Source of the DNA: Hofstenia miamia
Lineage: Eukaryota > Xenacoelomorpha > Acoela
NCBI GenBank assembly: GCA_004352715.1
Contig: SCFE01000001.1
Coordinates: 4,208,146-4,272,145 of the forward strand
Length of the DNA stretch: 64,000 nucleotides
Reading direction: 5' to 3'
Shown: positions 46,738 to 57,660 of the stretch, piece by piece
Numbering within the stretch: position 1 is the first letter of the stretch
Layout: each line of letters starts with the position of its first letter
Program-made: the position numbers and the translations under genes
The notes under the pieces: model-generated
Told to the model about the DNA's origin: nothing
What the model saw: the letters and a program-made list of their open reading frames with translations, nothing else
Databases searched by the model: none

Positions 46738-46930
46738 TACCCCGTTTACACGTGACATGAGACATGCCTGTCTTGTGTTTTCAACGAGCGAATGTCACGT
46801 CTAAACACCCAAAACACGCGACATTCAACCACTCAAGTAGAGAATGTCACGTGTTTTGGGTGTTTAGACGTGACATTCGCTCATTGAAAACACAAGACAT
46901 GCATGTCTCATGTCACGTGTAAACTGGGTA
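46738..46930. mobile_element. Palindromic MITE, copy 2
   Basis: 193-bp close relative of 46409-46599 with a few base differences and indels (for example GTGTTTTCAACGAGCG versus GTGTTTTTAACGAGCG). It is flanked by TAA at 46735-46737 and 46931-46933, a clean 3-bp duplication. The right terminus has TGGGTA instead of GGGGTA. Confidence 0.8.
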
Positions 46931-47336
46931 TAACTGTCCGAAAGCTACGCGTCGAATCGGTGCGCAGTTAGCAGGACTCCCAAATTGTCGCCGTGAGTTA
47001 AGCAAATATCATTATCAAAACAATACGATTAAGCAAAAAATAAATTTTGAAGAGAGTTGAAAACGTTGAGGTGAGATAAGCTCTCGTAAACTCTTTTTTT
47101 TATTGCTACATTAGTTGCCCTATTTATACAAAGTTTCAATAATTAAAGGCCTTTGTTTACAATTTCGAATCACACGATCACTTTCCCTCGCAAATTCAAT
47201 TTAGCAACAAACAACACGTAATACATCATTGACGGGACAAATCAATAGCAACGTCAAGTGACGCAATCACTACAAATTACAAAATTATAAAGTAAGAATT
47301 CGATCAAATTTAAAAATAAAATTCAAATTTCCCCGA

Positions 47337-47518
47337 GTGACTCTACACTATTTGTTACAACTTTTAAGTGTGAATCTGCTTTCTCTTCGTTAGTAGTCAT
47401 CAAAACAAAAGCCAGAAACTGACTCAATGTTAAGGACAATATGCGTATTGCATTATCAAAGACTGTACCAGACATTGAAGCGCTGGTAAATAACAAACAA
47501 TTGCAACCTTCTCATTAA
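47337..47518 (+). pseudogene. hAT transposase C-terminal dimerisation region
   Basis: The text TLFVTTFKCESAFSSLVVIK then TKARN, an in-frame TGA, then LNVKDNMRIALSKTVPDIEA and LVNNKQLQPSH followed by TAA at 47516-47518. In ZBED5/FAM200/GTF2IRD2-type hAT proteins the ending is S-Y-x-CExAFSxLxxIKxKxRN-L...LRxALSxxxPxIExLVxxxQ-PSH, so this is the final exon-like part. One premature stop makes it dead. Confidence 0.8.
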
Positions 47519-47663
47519 TCTTTTGATGTAATACAAAGCAATTTTTGTAACTTATCTGTTATTGAAGTATACATGTATATTTAAGGGTTCATGACTTATA
47601 TAAATTTTTAGTAGGTCCGCTAACCCAGTTTCTTTATAAAAGGTTGGGAGCACTGCATTAGAC

Positions 47664-48039
47664 CAATGTTCAGATGAATTGTTGTTCATTAAATTGGCCC
47701 ACCTCAGCCGGCGTAATCTTTGTTTTGAGGTTAACAATGGCTTTCTGGGTACCACGAAAGTCCCAATTGAGATTTATTCAGGATGTTTCGCACAGTTCAT
47801 GCTATCACGAGGTGACCATCAGCCCATTCCTTGCAAAGTTCCTCTGAAGTCTTCCTGGGATTTCGCATTGAAAGGCATGCAAGAGCTGATGGGGAGGTTT
47901 TGGAGGTCTTCTTTGGTCTTCTGTACTTTGGATTGGGGGCAATGATGTTTTCAGAAGTGAAACGCCTGATGATATCCCCGACATTACTTCTAAGTCGCTC
48001 TACAAGTCGGGCTATATTACGTTGACTCATCACTTCCAT
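47664..48039 (-). pseudogene. Tc1-like transposase, N-terminal DNA-binding half
   Basis: From 48039: MSQRNIARLVERLRSNVGDI with a helix-turn-helix appearance, then RRPKKTSKTSP (the GRPKKTS-like hinge), RNPRKTSEEL, and in the next frame RKPLLTSKQRLRRLRWANL, which leads to the WxxVxFSDE block now displaced to 45732 by the hAT insertion. A frameshift separates the two frames. Confidence 0.75.
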
Positions 48040-48672
48040 ATTGTTTAGAGATAATCAACTCGCGGATGGCACGTGGTACGTAACCAGGCATTATATATGG
48101 CGAAGAAAGACTGTTTTTAGAAATTTCCATAATAAATAGATTGAAAAAAGCTCAACCAATCAAATTTTTTACAGATTCTCTGATTTAGTCTGAAGTGGCC
48201 GAATACATTTTCCAAGAAAAAATTAGCTAACCATAAGCATTGTAGGATTTCTCCTTGAGATTTAAGGCTATAAATTTTGCTACTTTTTAATTATTTTAAA
48301 ATTAATTAGGTCTGAATTTTGGTATAATTTAGTATTGTGGTTAAAATAGTTAAATTTGAGTTATTCTCAAATCATAATATAGCTTTACAAGAGACAAGTT
48401 TTTGAATGATTTTAATGTCATAATTCGTAAGACACTCTAAATAAAATGCAATCCAACAAAAATATGTCATTAAAATTTTATGCTTTGGTACAAAATTACC
48501 TGATTAAGTCACAATGTGTACAAATATACACAGTTAATTTCAATGAAAATATTAACAATAGAAAAAATTTCTTGTCATCAGAAACAATTGAGACTAACAG
48601 TGCTGAGCCGATATGAAAATATTTTTTAGCATACAATGTGCATGTCGGAAGGGTATATGATTTTAAATTTAT

Positions 48673-48786
48673 CTACCTTAGTTTGATATGTGTAAAAATC
48701 CTAGTGCAGATAGCCTTGTAAATTTCTATTATTTCTTGCTTAGTTTCACCAATGCATGATTTGTTACACTCATCAGGGTATATTGA
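48673..48786 (-). pseudogene. GIY-YIG-like fragment, possibly from a Penelope-like element
   Basis: The minus frame reads SIYPDECNKSCIGETKQEI and then IEIYKAICTRIFTHIKLR. Penelope-like retroelements carry a C-terminal GIY-YIG endonuclease of the pattern G(I/V)Y-x-I-x-C-x-x-C-x-K-x-Y-I-G-E-T-x-R. Here SIY and CIG occupy the GIY and YIG positions with a small deletion between. No RT motifs were recognised upstream, so the call rests on this short match. Its duplicate is at 50450-50563. Confidence 0.4.
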
Positions 48787-49286
48787 TTAACAAATATAGT
48801 TAATATGAGTTTTTTGTGATGTGATATTTGTTTTTGAAGATGTAATTCAAATCTCTCATTCTCTTTCTGAATTTTTCAATTTGCTTTCTTAGATATGATA
48901 TTTTCAATTATACATCAATATTTGCTCAAATTTTCAATATCTTGATGATTTTCTTCAAATAATTTTCTTTAATAGCTTTTTTAATATTGTGGGATAAGCG
49001 TTCTGTTCTGAGACTGTAAGTATTTGACTAAAAGCGTTAATTGTTTGTTCATATGTTGAGTATATTCTATATACCTTAAATGTGGGATATTTGATCCTGA
49101 ATGCCTTTCGTTTATATATTAGCCTATTTCATATGAAGTGTTGAAGTTATGAACCCATACGTCTAAAAACATTCATTAGTTATTCCTTGATCGTTTACGT
49201 TCATATTGGTTACATTTGAGTTAATTAAGTTATTTTCAATAATATCAATGACCTACACTCTGAAAATTTTCATATAATTAGTTAGA

Positions 49287-49499
49287 TCATCGTTCATTTT
49301 TCATTTCTAATAATGTTGTGTTAAATATTTCTCCCTCTTTTAAGAAAATCTGTGCATATTTTATAGATTTCCCTTCAGTTAAATCAAACTTGATAGTTAA
49401 TAATGGTTCCATTTTGGAAATATATGTTGATTTATGAAAACAAGATCTGGTTGCATAGTTTATAACTGAAAATATGCGTAAGATATTGATGAATTGCAT
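49287..49499 (-). pseudogene. Unrecognised 70-codon frame (exact duplicate at 51064-51276)
   Basis: Reads MEPLLTIKFDLTEGKSIKYA then QIFLKEGEIFNTTLLEMKNER after an Ile-rich start. It lies upstream, on the same strand, of the GIY-YIG-like fragment and may belong to the same decayed element. No family is recognised. Confidence 0.25.
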
Positions 49500-49708
49500 C
49501 TATGTAAGAGTTAAAGCTTGTATTCAATCTAAGGATGGCTAAACAAAGTATTGATCAATAGTGACTAACATTTCTTGTTATATGCGCTACTAATTTATTA
49601 CAAAATATATTTGTTTTGAATTTGTACAATTCAATATTTACAATAGTCAAAAATCCCTATACTAAACATAGTTTTGAATTTTTTTGTCACTTACTGCATA
49701 TGTAAGAN

Positions 49709-51484
49709 ATTGGGGGCAATGATGTTTTCAGAAGTGAAACGCCTGATGATATCCCCGACATTACTTCTAAGTCGCTCTACAAGTCGGGCTATATTACGTT
49801 GACTCATCACTTCCATATTGTTTAGAGATAATCAACTCGCGGATGGCACGTGGTACGTAACCAGGCATTATATATGGCGAAGAAAGACTGTTTTTAGAAA
49901 TTTCCATAATAAATAGATTGAAAAAAGCTCAACCAATCAAATTTTTTACAGATTCTCTGATTTAGTCTGAAGTGGCCGAATACATTTTCCAAGAAAAAAT
50001 TAGCTAACCATAAGCATTGTAGGATTTCTCCTTGAGATTTAAGGCTATAAATTTTGCTACTTTTTAATTATTTTAAAATTAATTAGGTCTGAATTTTGGT
50101 ATAATTTAGTATTGTGGTTAAAATAGTTAAATTTGAGTTATTCTCAAATCATAATATAGCTTTACAAGAGACAAGTTTTTGAATGATTTTAATGTCATAA
50201 TTCGTAAGACACTCTAAATAAAATGCAATCCAACAAAAATATGTCATTAAAATTTTATGCTTTGGTACAAAATTACCTGATTAAGTCACAATGTGTACAA
50301 ATATACACAGTTAATTTCAATGAAAATATTAACAATAGAAAAAATTTCTTGTCATCAGAAACAATTGAGACTAACAGTGCTGAGCCGATATGAAAATATT
50401 TTTTAGCATACAATGTGCATGTCGGAAGGGTATATGATTTTAAATTTATCTACCTTAGTTTGATATGTGTAAAAATCCTAGTGCAGATAGCCTTGTAAAT
50501 TTCTATTATTTCTTGCTTAGTTTCACCAATGCATGATTTGTTACACTCATCAGGGTATATTGATTAACAAATATAGTTAATATGAGTTTTTTGTGATGTG
50601 ATATTTGTTTTTGAAGATGTAATTCAAATCTCTCATTCTCTTTCTGAATTTTTCAATTTGCTTTCTTAGATATGATATTTTCAATTATACATCAATATTT
50701 GCTCAAATTTTCAATATCTTGATGATTTTCTTCAAATAATTTTCTTTAATAGCTTTTTTAATATTGTGGGATAAGCGTTCTGTTCTGAGACTGTAAGTAT
50801 TTGACTAAAAGCGTTAATTGTTTGTTCATATGTTGAGTATATTCTATATACCTTAAATGTGGGATATTTGATCCTGAATGCCTTTCGTTTATATATTAGC
50901 CTATTTCATATGAAGTGTTGAAGTTATGAACCCATACGTCTAAAAACATTCATTAGTTATTCCTTGATCGTTTACGTTCATATTGGTTACATTTGAGTTA
51001 ATTAAGTTATTTTCAATAATATCAATGACCTACACTCTGAAAATTTTCATATAATTAGTTAGATCATCGTTCATTTTTCATTTCTAATAATGTTGTGTTA
51101 AATATTTCTCCCTCTTTTAAGAAAATCTGTGCATATTTTATAGATTTCCCTTCAGTTAAATCAAACTTGATAGTTAATAATGGTTCCATTTTGGAAATAT
51201 ATGTTGATTTATGAAAACAAGATCTGGTTGCATAGTTTATAACTGAAAATATGCGTAAGATATTGATGAATTGCATCTATGTAAGAGTTAAAGCTTGTAT
51301 TCAATCTAAGGATGGCTAAACAAAGTATTGATCAATAGTGACTAACATTTCTTGTTATATGCGCTACTAATTTATTACAAAATATATTTGTTTTGAATTT
51401 GTACAATTCAATATTTACAATAGTCAAAAATCCCTATACTAAACATAGTTTTGAATTTTTTTGTCACTTACTGCATATGTAAGA
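49709..51484. repeat. Exact duplicate block B, copy 2
   Basis: Second copy of 47932-49707; the sequence continues uninterrupted on its right into new DNA at 51485. Confidence 0.85.
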
Positions 51485-51496
51485 GGCAGGGGTGTG

Positions 51497-51695
51497 CTCG
51501 AGGGGGTGCTCAGGGAAGCGCTTAGCGCACCGTGTTAAATTAGATTGGGGGCAGCCCCCCTTGTTAAATTTATATCGTATTCGAGTTTTAGAATATGTTT
51601 GTTGAGAATATAAACTATGGTCAAAATATATAATAAAACAAAATTCAAGATAGGAGCACCCCTTGTTAATTATTTAGGAGTAAAGCCCTGATAAG
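51497..51695 (+). repeat. Dispersed repeat F, copy 2
   Basis: Partner of 44206-44372. It includes a GC-rich start (GAAGCGCTTAGCGC, a small palindrome) and the tail GTTAATTATTTAGGAG. Confidence 0.5.
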
Positions 51696-53394
51696 GGGTA
51701 AAACAAACAAGTATATAAACAAATTGAACTTAGAAGATTTCAAGGAATGAAATTGTACTCTATTGAACGCCATCTAGTGACGAGTTTTGTTCTTGGCAAA
51801 GTTTGTAATAGCATTTGATTATAATCTACCAAGGCGTACTTGTAAACTACGTATCATAACACTATGCAACATAGGGAAAGTGAGGACCAAATATTAGACA
51901 CCAATGTATTTGATCTACTAAAATCAATTTTCTGTCAATAAAGTTTTGAATTGATATAGTTATTGAACACAGAGGTGTAAGCAGGATTTTCTAACCGAAG
52001 AACATCTTAGTTATTTTTAAGTGATTGGTCAAATGTGGTGCAAAGCCCCTTCTAAAATTCTTGAAAATGGAACATAAAAATACATTTCACGAACTTCTAA
52101 TCTTTTTAAGTTTGCCGAAAATTTTGTGATTTATTCAATCAAAATCAATTTTGTAAAGTTGGTGCACCCCATAGCGCCATAGTTTGTATATCGGAAACTG
52201 CGCATTTATGGCGCTTAAGCTATAGAGAACATTTAGTAGACGCATCACCCAATTTTGGGGTTGGGATTGCGGTTTAATTTTCATGTTGAAAATCACAATA
52301 TAAAGATGCGTTAAAATTTAATAATGTCAATATTCTTCTTCATCGGTTTGCTGAAGGTCAATTGCTTTGTCTGATTTAGGGAATATTCTTTATCATGTTA
52401 GTATGATATTAACAACTACAATTCTTCTTGTATGCATGGTTGATATTACACTCTGCAAGCAACATTTAACAAAAATTATCAAAACAATACAAGAAGAAAT
52501 TTGTGCACAATATCAAAAAACATCAATGATGAATTGCGGTCGTAGAAAATAAACAAAAACAGCATGCACTAACATGTACATATGAAATTCAACCAATTCA
52601 AAGGCATAAACAACATGTAATGTAAAGCATCTCACCAATGTTATTTCTTCTCTATCAAAATTTGTAAACAATAAATAGTCCCATTTCATCAGAAACAAAT
52701 AATGATAAAAAATACATGTATACTCAGGCCTGATATTTTAATAGATCTTAGGCTACCTACTTCCTAATGGTAACATTTCATATACACAATTGATATGATT
52801 TTTCTTTACTGATCTATAGATAGCTGTAGCAAATTTCAAGCTGGTTAATGTACATAAATTAATACGTTCATTATTAAAACATATCATAATATTTTCTTAC
52901 TTTTACTTGTACTTTTTGGCTGTTTTTTATATTTTTGTATCACTTTATGCTGCAAAGTTGTCTGTGAAAAAGGAAATAGGTCTAGAAATATCTTAGCATA
53001 TTTCAATGTTTTTATTTCTTTATAATGCTATTTTCAAGAGTAAAATTCAGACAAACTTCCCAAAAACAATACTTTGGTTTTTTCCTATCGTTTAAATGCC
53101 ATAGAGGCATAATTTTTATATTTATTGTTTATTCTAGCAATTCAATGTGAATTCAAACCTTCGTTGCAGAAATTTGATTTTAGGAGTTAAACCCATTCTG
53201 AATAATACATGGATCTCAGTTTTACTCTTTTTTTGTCTTATCCTAGATTACAATTATGTATTCAAATACCGTCACGAGATGGCGTTCAATGGAATTCGCA
53301 TTCCTATGCACTCCTCACATGGCAAACAGCAATGGGTTGCAAGAACCTCAGGATGTCCTTTAGTTTTGCTATTTAGACCATCATTGAAGAAGGC

Positions 53395-53433
<39 letters not shown>

Positions 53434-54234
53434 CTAAAATATAACCCTGCTCAACCTGCTTGAAAAAATGATCAATTTTTTATATTCTTGTTTACAATAA
53501 CGGGGCCTATGTGTTGTTGGGATTCGGGATATTTCTCCTAAAATTGGGATACTCCCGACGGAATCGGCGTAATTGGACAGTTTGTTTTGGTGACAATACC
53601 GAACTTGTGATCTTGGAAAACAACGTGATTGCGGGCAAATATATCAGCACTTTGAGGACTGTTGGCGAGTGCTTGAAACTAGTTCAATTTTGTGTAGAAG
53701 CGTGAAAATGCGACTGCTTGTAGCAAATATTTTCATGTGAATTTATTAATGTCAGACGCATTGCAAAATTTTTCTTATTTGTTTTAATATAATCTTTAAT
53801 TTCATCCCATACTGAATTTTATGAAATATATACTCGTTCTGAAAATTTGGTAAGACATAGCCTAGTGAAATAAAGCTTCAAAAATATTCCACAATTTTAT
53901 CAGAGTACATTTTGGGAACTCTACAAAATGTGTATGTCAACTACTTAAAATCTGAAATTATAAACTCAAGTCATATTTAGAATTTAGAGGATAATACTGT
54001 TAGTAATATATACTAACTTAAGTACATTAACAGTTTTGAAATTAGTTATCAGATTGATATTTGTTGCTTTATCTTCATCGCTGTTTCACTGACAGGTAAT
54101 TACAAAAGTGTTATTTAACTTTCCTCAAGGTGTAGAAATGTTGATAGTTCTTAATTACCAACGCGTAGACTGGGATTAAAGCAAAGATTATATTTTTAAA
54201 TATTACTTTTATAGCAGTAGTTCTGTTATGATGC

Positions 54235-54300
<66 letters not shown>

Positions 54301-56468
54301 TAAATTTCTCATTTCCCATAACATATATATACGTACAGTAAAATTCTCATTTCCCAACAGCTACATCGTCCTGAAAAAATGTGGTAATTGGATATATGAT
54401 TAATTGAGAGCTGATTACTAAAATCGTTAATATATTAATTGTAAAAATTGTAACAATTAATAATAGCAATTTTAATTAAAAAATTCTACTTTATTTTTCA
54501 CTGAATTACTGTGTTTTGCCAGATTACAGCAGTATTATTCTTTGGAACTAAGAGAATTACTTACTCTTTCTCTTCAAGCATTTTGCTTGTCAAATATTGG
54601 TCATACACACTTTATAGTGCTTAGCCCTCCCATTAGAGAAAATCATGTTCAGTAATTAGGTTGTCTGGATAAAATGTGTCTAGAACTCGTGTTATCCGGA
54701 AATTAGGACGCTTGCTTTATATATACAACGGCTTCGTATCCAGGTTATGCTTTGTTATCTATGTATATGTGTACATACAGGTGGATCGGATATTTTCAAT
54801 CCATCTCCAATCCAATTGTTTACATCGATTGATCTATAAAGGATCCATATCGACCAGGAAAAATTGTCGTATGTTATTTTGAACACGCTAAGGGAGAGCA
54901 CAAAAAATTGTACAAGCCTCTCACATGATGTTTTAAGCAAGGACTAATACATACATTATTATACAAAACTTGTGATTAGCTCTCATTGTGTAATGTGATT
55001 GATACACAAGTATAATATTTTCAGATTTGTACAACAAAATGATTGTGAGTTTACTTAAAAATTTACCATAAAAAGGAATAACTTTATTTGTTATCCATTA
55101 TTTTTTATTCACAATTATTAATGGATATCCATAAAATTAATTTTTTGATCCATATCCAGTGGATATTCATGGATTAGATCGATTCACATCTAGATCTAGA
55201 TCCACGACAACCATGCCAAGCTAGCTGTTTGTCAAAATGTGTTTAAAATAAGTCATGTTAAAGTTTTAATTTGAATCGAGTTAATATCGCAAAGGTACTG
55301 ATCACTTAAGATTTTAAAGTTGTTACACACATCTAGTTTTTTGGATAGTATATACATTGTAAAGACAGATTATAAACAATATTTAATAGCGTAAGCAATG
55401 CATTGCTTATAATTTCATCAGACATTCTTAAGCTATTTGGAGCACCTCAGTGATTTGTCAAGAATTACCTTCGAAATTGGCATCTCCGCCTGGCAGTGTT
55501 TCTTGTTGTTACATTCTGCAAGAATTATTTCAACTGAAGACTTAAAATTATTTTCTGCTGTTTCCAGCTTTCCTTCCTCATTTTCCCATACTCTTGGATT
55601 TCGGCATATCAATATTCTCAGTCGTATAGAAAACGTTGCAATGGAATTTCATCTAGAAAGTTAAGCGACTTGAGGATGTAAAAGATGAAATGTTTCAAAA
55701 GTCTTTAGATTTTGAAACTAACTGTTTTTCTGTTTTCCTTGATTAAGGTTTTTGAAGGCTCGAGACTACCACGATTGTACAATTGAGTCTCAGTTTTCAA
55801 ATTTTAAGAATTATTTAGAAAATAATAACGAACTAAGTAATATCTACAAATTTTTACTAGCTTATAAGGCCAAACGCAAAAGTCAGGGAAATCCCGGGTA
55901 ACATGATAATTACTATTTCCCTTGAACTCTCCCAGCTGAATCAATTTCCTTCAAAATGCCCACACACATCAGAGAGATGTTGTAACTCCCATCTGATCTC
56001 CCAAGAAAGCAGTAATCTGAAACATTATCATCGATGTTGCAGACAATTTTCTAAGAAAAGACCCACATCTGGGATCCCCTTCGAAAAGCAATTAAATTGA
56101 TTTCCACGCAGCATCTACCTATTTACATTAGAAAAGGTTTACTTCATTTTAAATGCTTTTTGAGTTTAAGGAATTTAGAAATAATTTAATTATAACTTAA
56201 ATAGAGCCTGTATTTGCTCAGCGTTGCAATGAGATACTGAATGACATCAAACTGGAAATGTCAATGTTTTCTTATAAAATTATTTTAAGAGAAGTATTTT
56301 ACTTTCAAAGCATCAAAAGCCAATTAATTTGATCGCTATCTAATTTGCAAAGAAAAAAAGACAACGAATCCTTAAAGATTGAATATAAAACATTTTAATT
56401 TGGAATTGGAATTGTGCTTTAACCTTTAACTATCATGTTTATAGAAAATAGACAGTAATTCAAGAGCA
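51696..56468. other. AT-rich DNA, no supported gene
   Basis: Contains (TA)n at 53401-53430 and a long one at 54241-54297. The 96-codon frame at 53,147-53,437 ends in the TA run and has no motif. The frame at 53,511-53,705 (LGYSRRNRRNWTVCFGDNTE) is unassigned. The region 54,778-55,205 is rich in GGATC/GATCC words like the 28.6-kb hAT, but lacks matching ends. Confidence 0.35.
54241..54297. repeat. Long (TA)n microsatellite
   Basis: About 57 bases of pure TA, followed by two near-identical copies of ACAGTAAATTTCTCATTTCCCA / ACAGTAAAATTCTCATTTCCCA (shared core CTCATTTCCCA) at about 54,297 and 54,336. Confidence 0.9.
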
Positions 56469-57057
56469 TAATGACCGTTTATGCCTAAATGTTCTAATTA
56501 GATTACGATGATTTCGAAATGGTTTTACATTTGATTTTAGTCCGAGATATGAATTCTTAAAAAGACCAAAGTCTTCTAAAGCCAACTTTTCAATAGAAAC
56601 ACACAATATGTAAACAATCATTAAAATAGTTGAAGTTATCACAGCATCATGAGACAATGCTTATGAAACACTGTTAGTGGCATGATTTAATTTTTTTAGA
56701 TAATTCATAATTGTTGTAACCGATGAAACTCCACTTAATAAATAATCCCTGTTTAACCGTTGTTTTTCATTCCTTTACGATAGTATACATTATGGATTCG
56801 CAAAAATTTATTTTATATTTTTTAACAGCGAGCCGTATAACTAAGTGACGAGAGCGGGTGGGTAGGCAATATGTTTAATACTTCAACGAAGAAACGAAAG
56901 CCATGTAGAAATGCAAAAACAAAGTTTAGTATTCCCAGTGAATTTCAGAATCGTTGAAGGAAGCAATGACAGCCAACATGCCAAAATAGTTATTTTGAAC
57001 CGGATATGCACATACACAAATTTGCCACAAATCTTTTAACGAGATGTGTGAAACTGA
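56469..57057. repeat. Tandem dimer G, unit 1
   Basis: About 590 bp, directly followed by a close copy (57058-57660) with scattered substitutions and small indels. The minus strand of each unit has a similar hydrophobic-start frame (MIVYILCVSIEKL then EDFGLFKNSYLGLKSNVKPF); in unit 1 it stops early. Unlike blocks A and B the copies differ, so this is a genuine duplication. Confidence 0.8.
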
Positions 57058-57660
57058 TAATGACAGTTTATGCCTAAATGTTGTAATTAGATTACGATGA
57101 TTTCGAAATGGTTTTACGTTTGATTTTAGTCCGAGATATGAATTCTTAAAAAGACCAAAGTCTTCTAAAACCAACTTTTCAATAGAAACACACAATATGT
57201 AAACAATCATTAAAATAGTTGAAGTTATCACAGCATCATGTCATTCAAATGAGACAATGCTTATGAAACACTGTTAGTGGCATGATTTAATTTTTTTAGA
57301 TAGTTCATAATTATTGTAACCGATGAAATTCAACTTAATAAATAATCCCTGTTTAACCGTTGTTTTTCATTCCTTTACGATAGTATACATTATGGATTCG
57401 CAAAAATTTATTTAATATTTTTTAACAGCGAGCCGAATAACTAACTGACGAGTTGGGTAGGCAATATGTTTAATACTTCAACGAAGAAACGAAAGCCATG
57501 TAGAAATGCAAAAACAAAGTTTAGTATTCCCAGTGAATTTCAGAATAGTTGAAGGAAGCAATGACAGCCAACATGCCAAAAATAGTTATTTTAGACGGAT
57601 GTGCACATACACAAATTTCACAAATTTGCCATAATTTTTTAACGAAATGTGTGAAATTAA
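57058..57660. repeat. Tandem dimer G, unit 2
   Basis: Second unit. Its right half has small indels near AGCGAGCCGAATAACTAACTG. The minus frame at 57,231-56,926 (101 codons, predicted membrane segment at the start) crosses the unit boundary, which argues it is fortuitous unless the unit-1 side is also coding. No family is recognised. Confidence 0.75.

Larger units (their letters stand above)
45733..47655 (+). mobile_element. hAT transposon remnant nested in Tc1 transposase
   Basis: The left end CAGTGTTTCCCAACCTAG and the reverse complement of the right end, CAGTGCTCCCAACCTTTT, form hAT-type inverted repeats. An 8-bp target-site duplication, CATTAGCC (45725-45732) and CATTAGAC (47656-47663), brackets it. 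Excising it rejoins the Tc1 SDE motif. It carries two pieces of hAT transposase in plus orientation and two palindromic MITEs. Ends of this CAGTGxTTCCCAACC type are known for ZBED/FAM200-like (Buster/Charlie-type) hATs. Confidence 0.85.
44839..48222 (-). mobile_element. Tc1-like transposon interrupted by a hAT element
   Basis: The left end, after TA, is CAGTAATGGCAATATGTATT; the right end near 48,195-48,222 contains GGCCGAATACATTTTCC, its degraded inverse. Without the nested insertion (45733-47655 plus one duplication) the element is about 1.45 kb, typical of Tc1. The transposase reads right to left and is split in two by the insertion. Inactive. Confidence 0.75.
47932..49707. repeat. Exact duplicate block B, copy 1 (ends at a single N)
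   Basis: These 1,776 bases match 49709-51484 at a constant offset of 1,777, joined through the N at 49708. Copy 1 begins inside the Tc1 transposase, so copy 2 carries a stray piece of Tc1 5' sequence. As in block A, this has the look of contigs joined without merging their overlap. Confidence 0.85.

Noticed and set aside
53147-53437. 96-codon plus-strand frame
   Set aside because: Ends in a TA microsatellite, has no domain and no splice or promoter evidence; could be chance.
54778-55230. Possible hAT element starting CAGGTGGATCGG
   Set aside because: No matching right end or 8-bp duplication could be found; only the word composition is similar to the 28.6-kb element.
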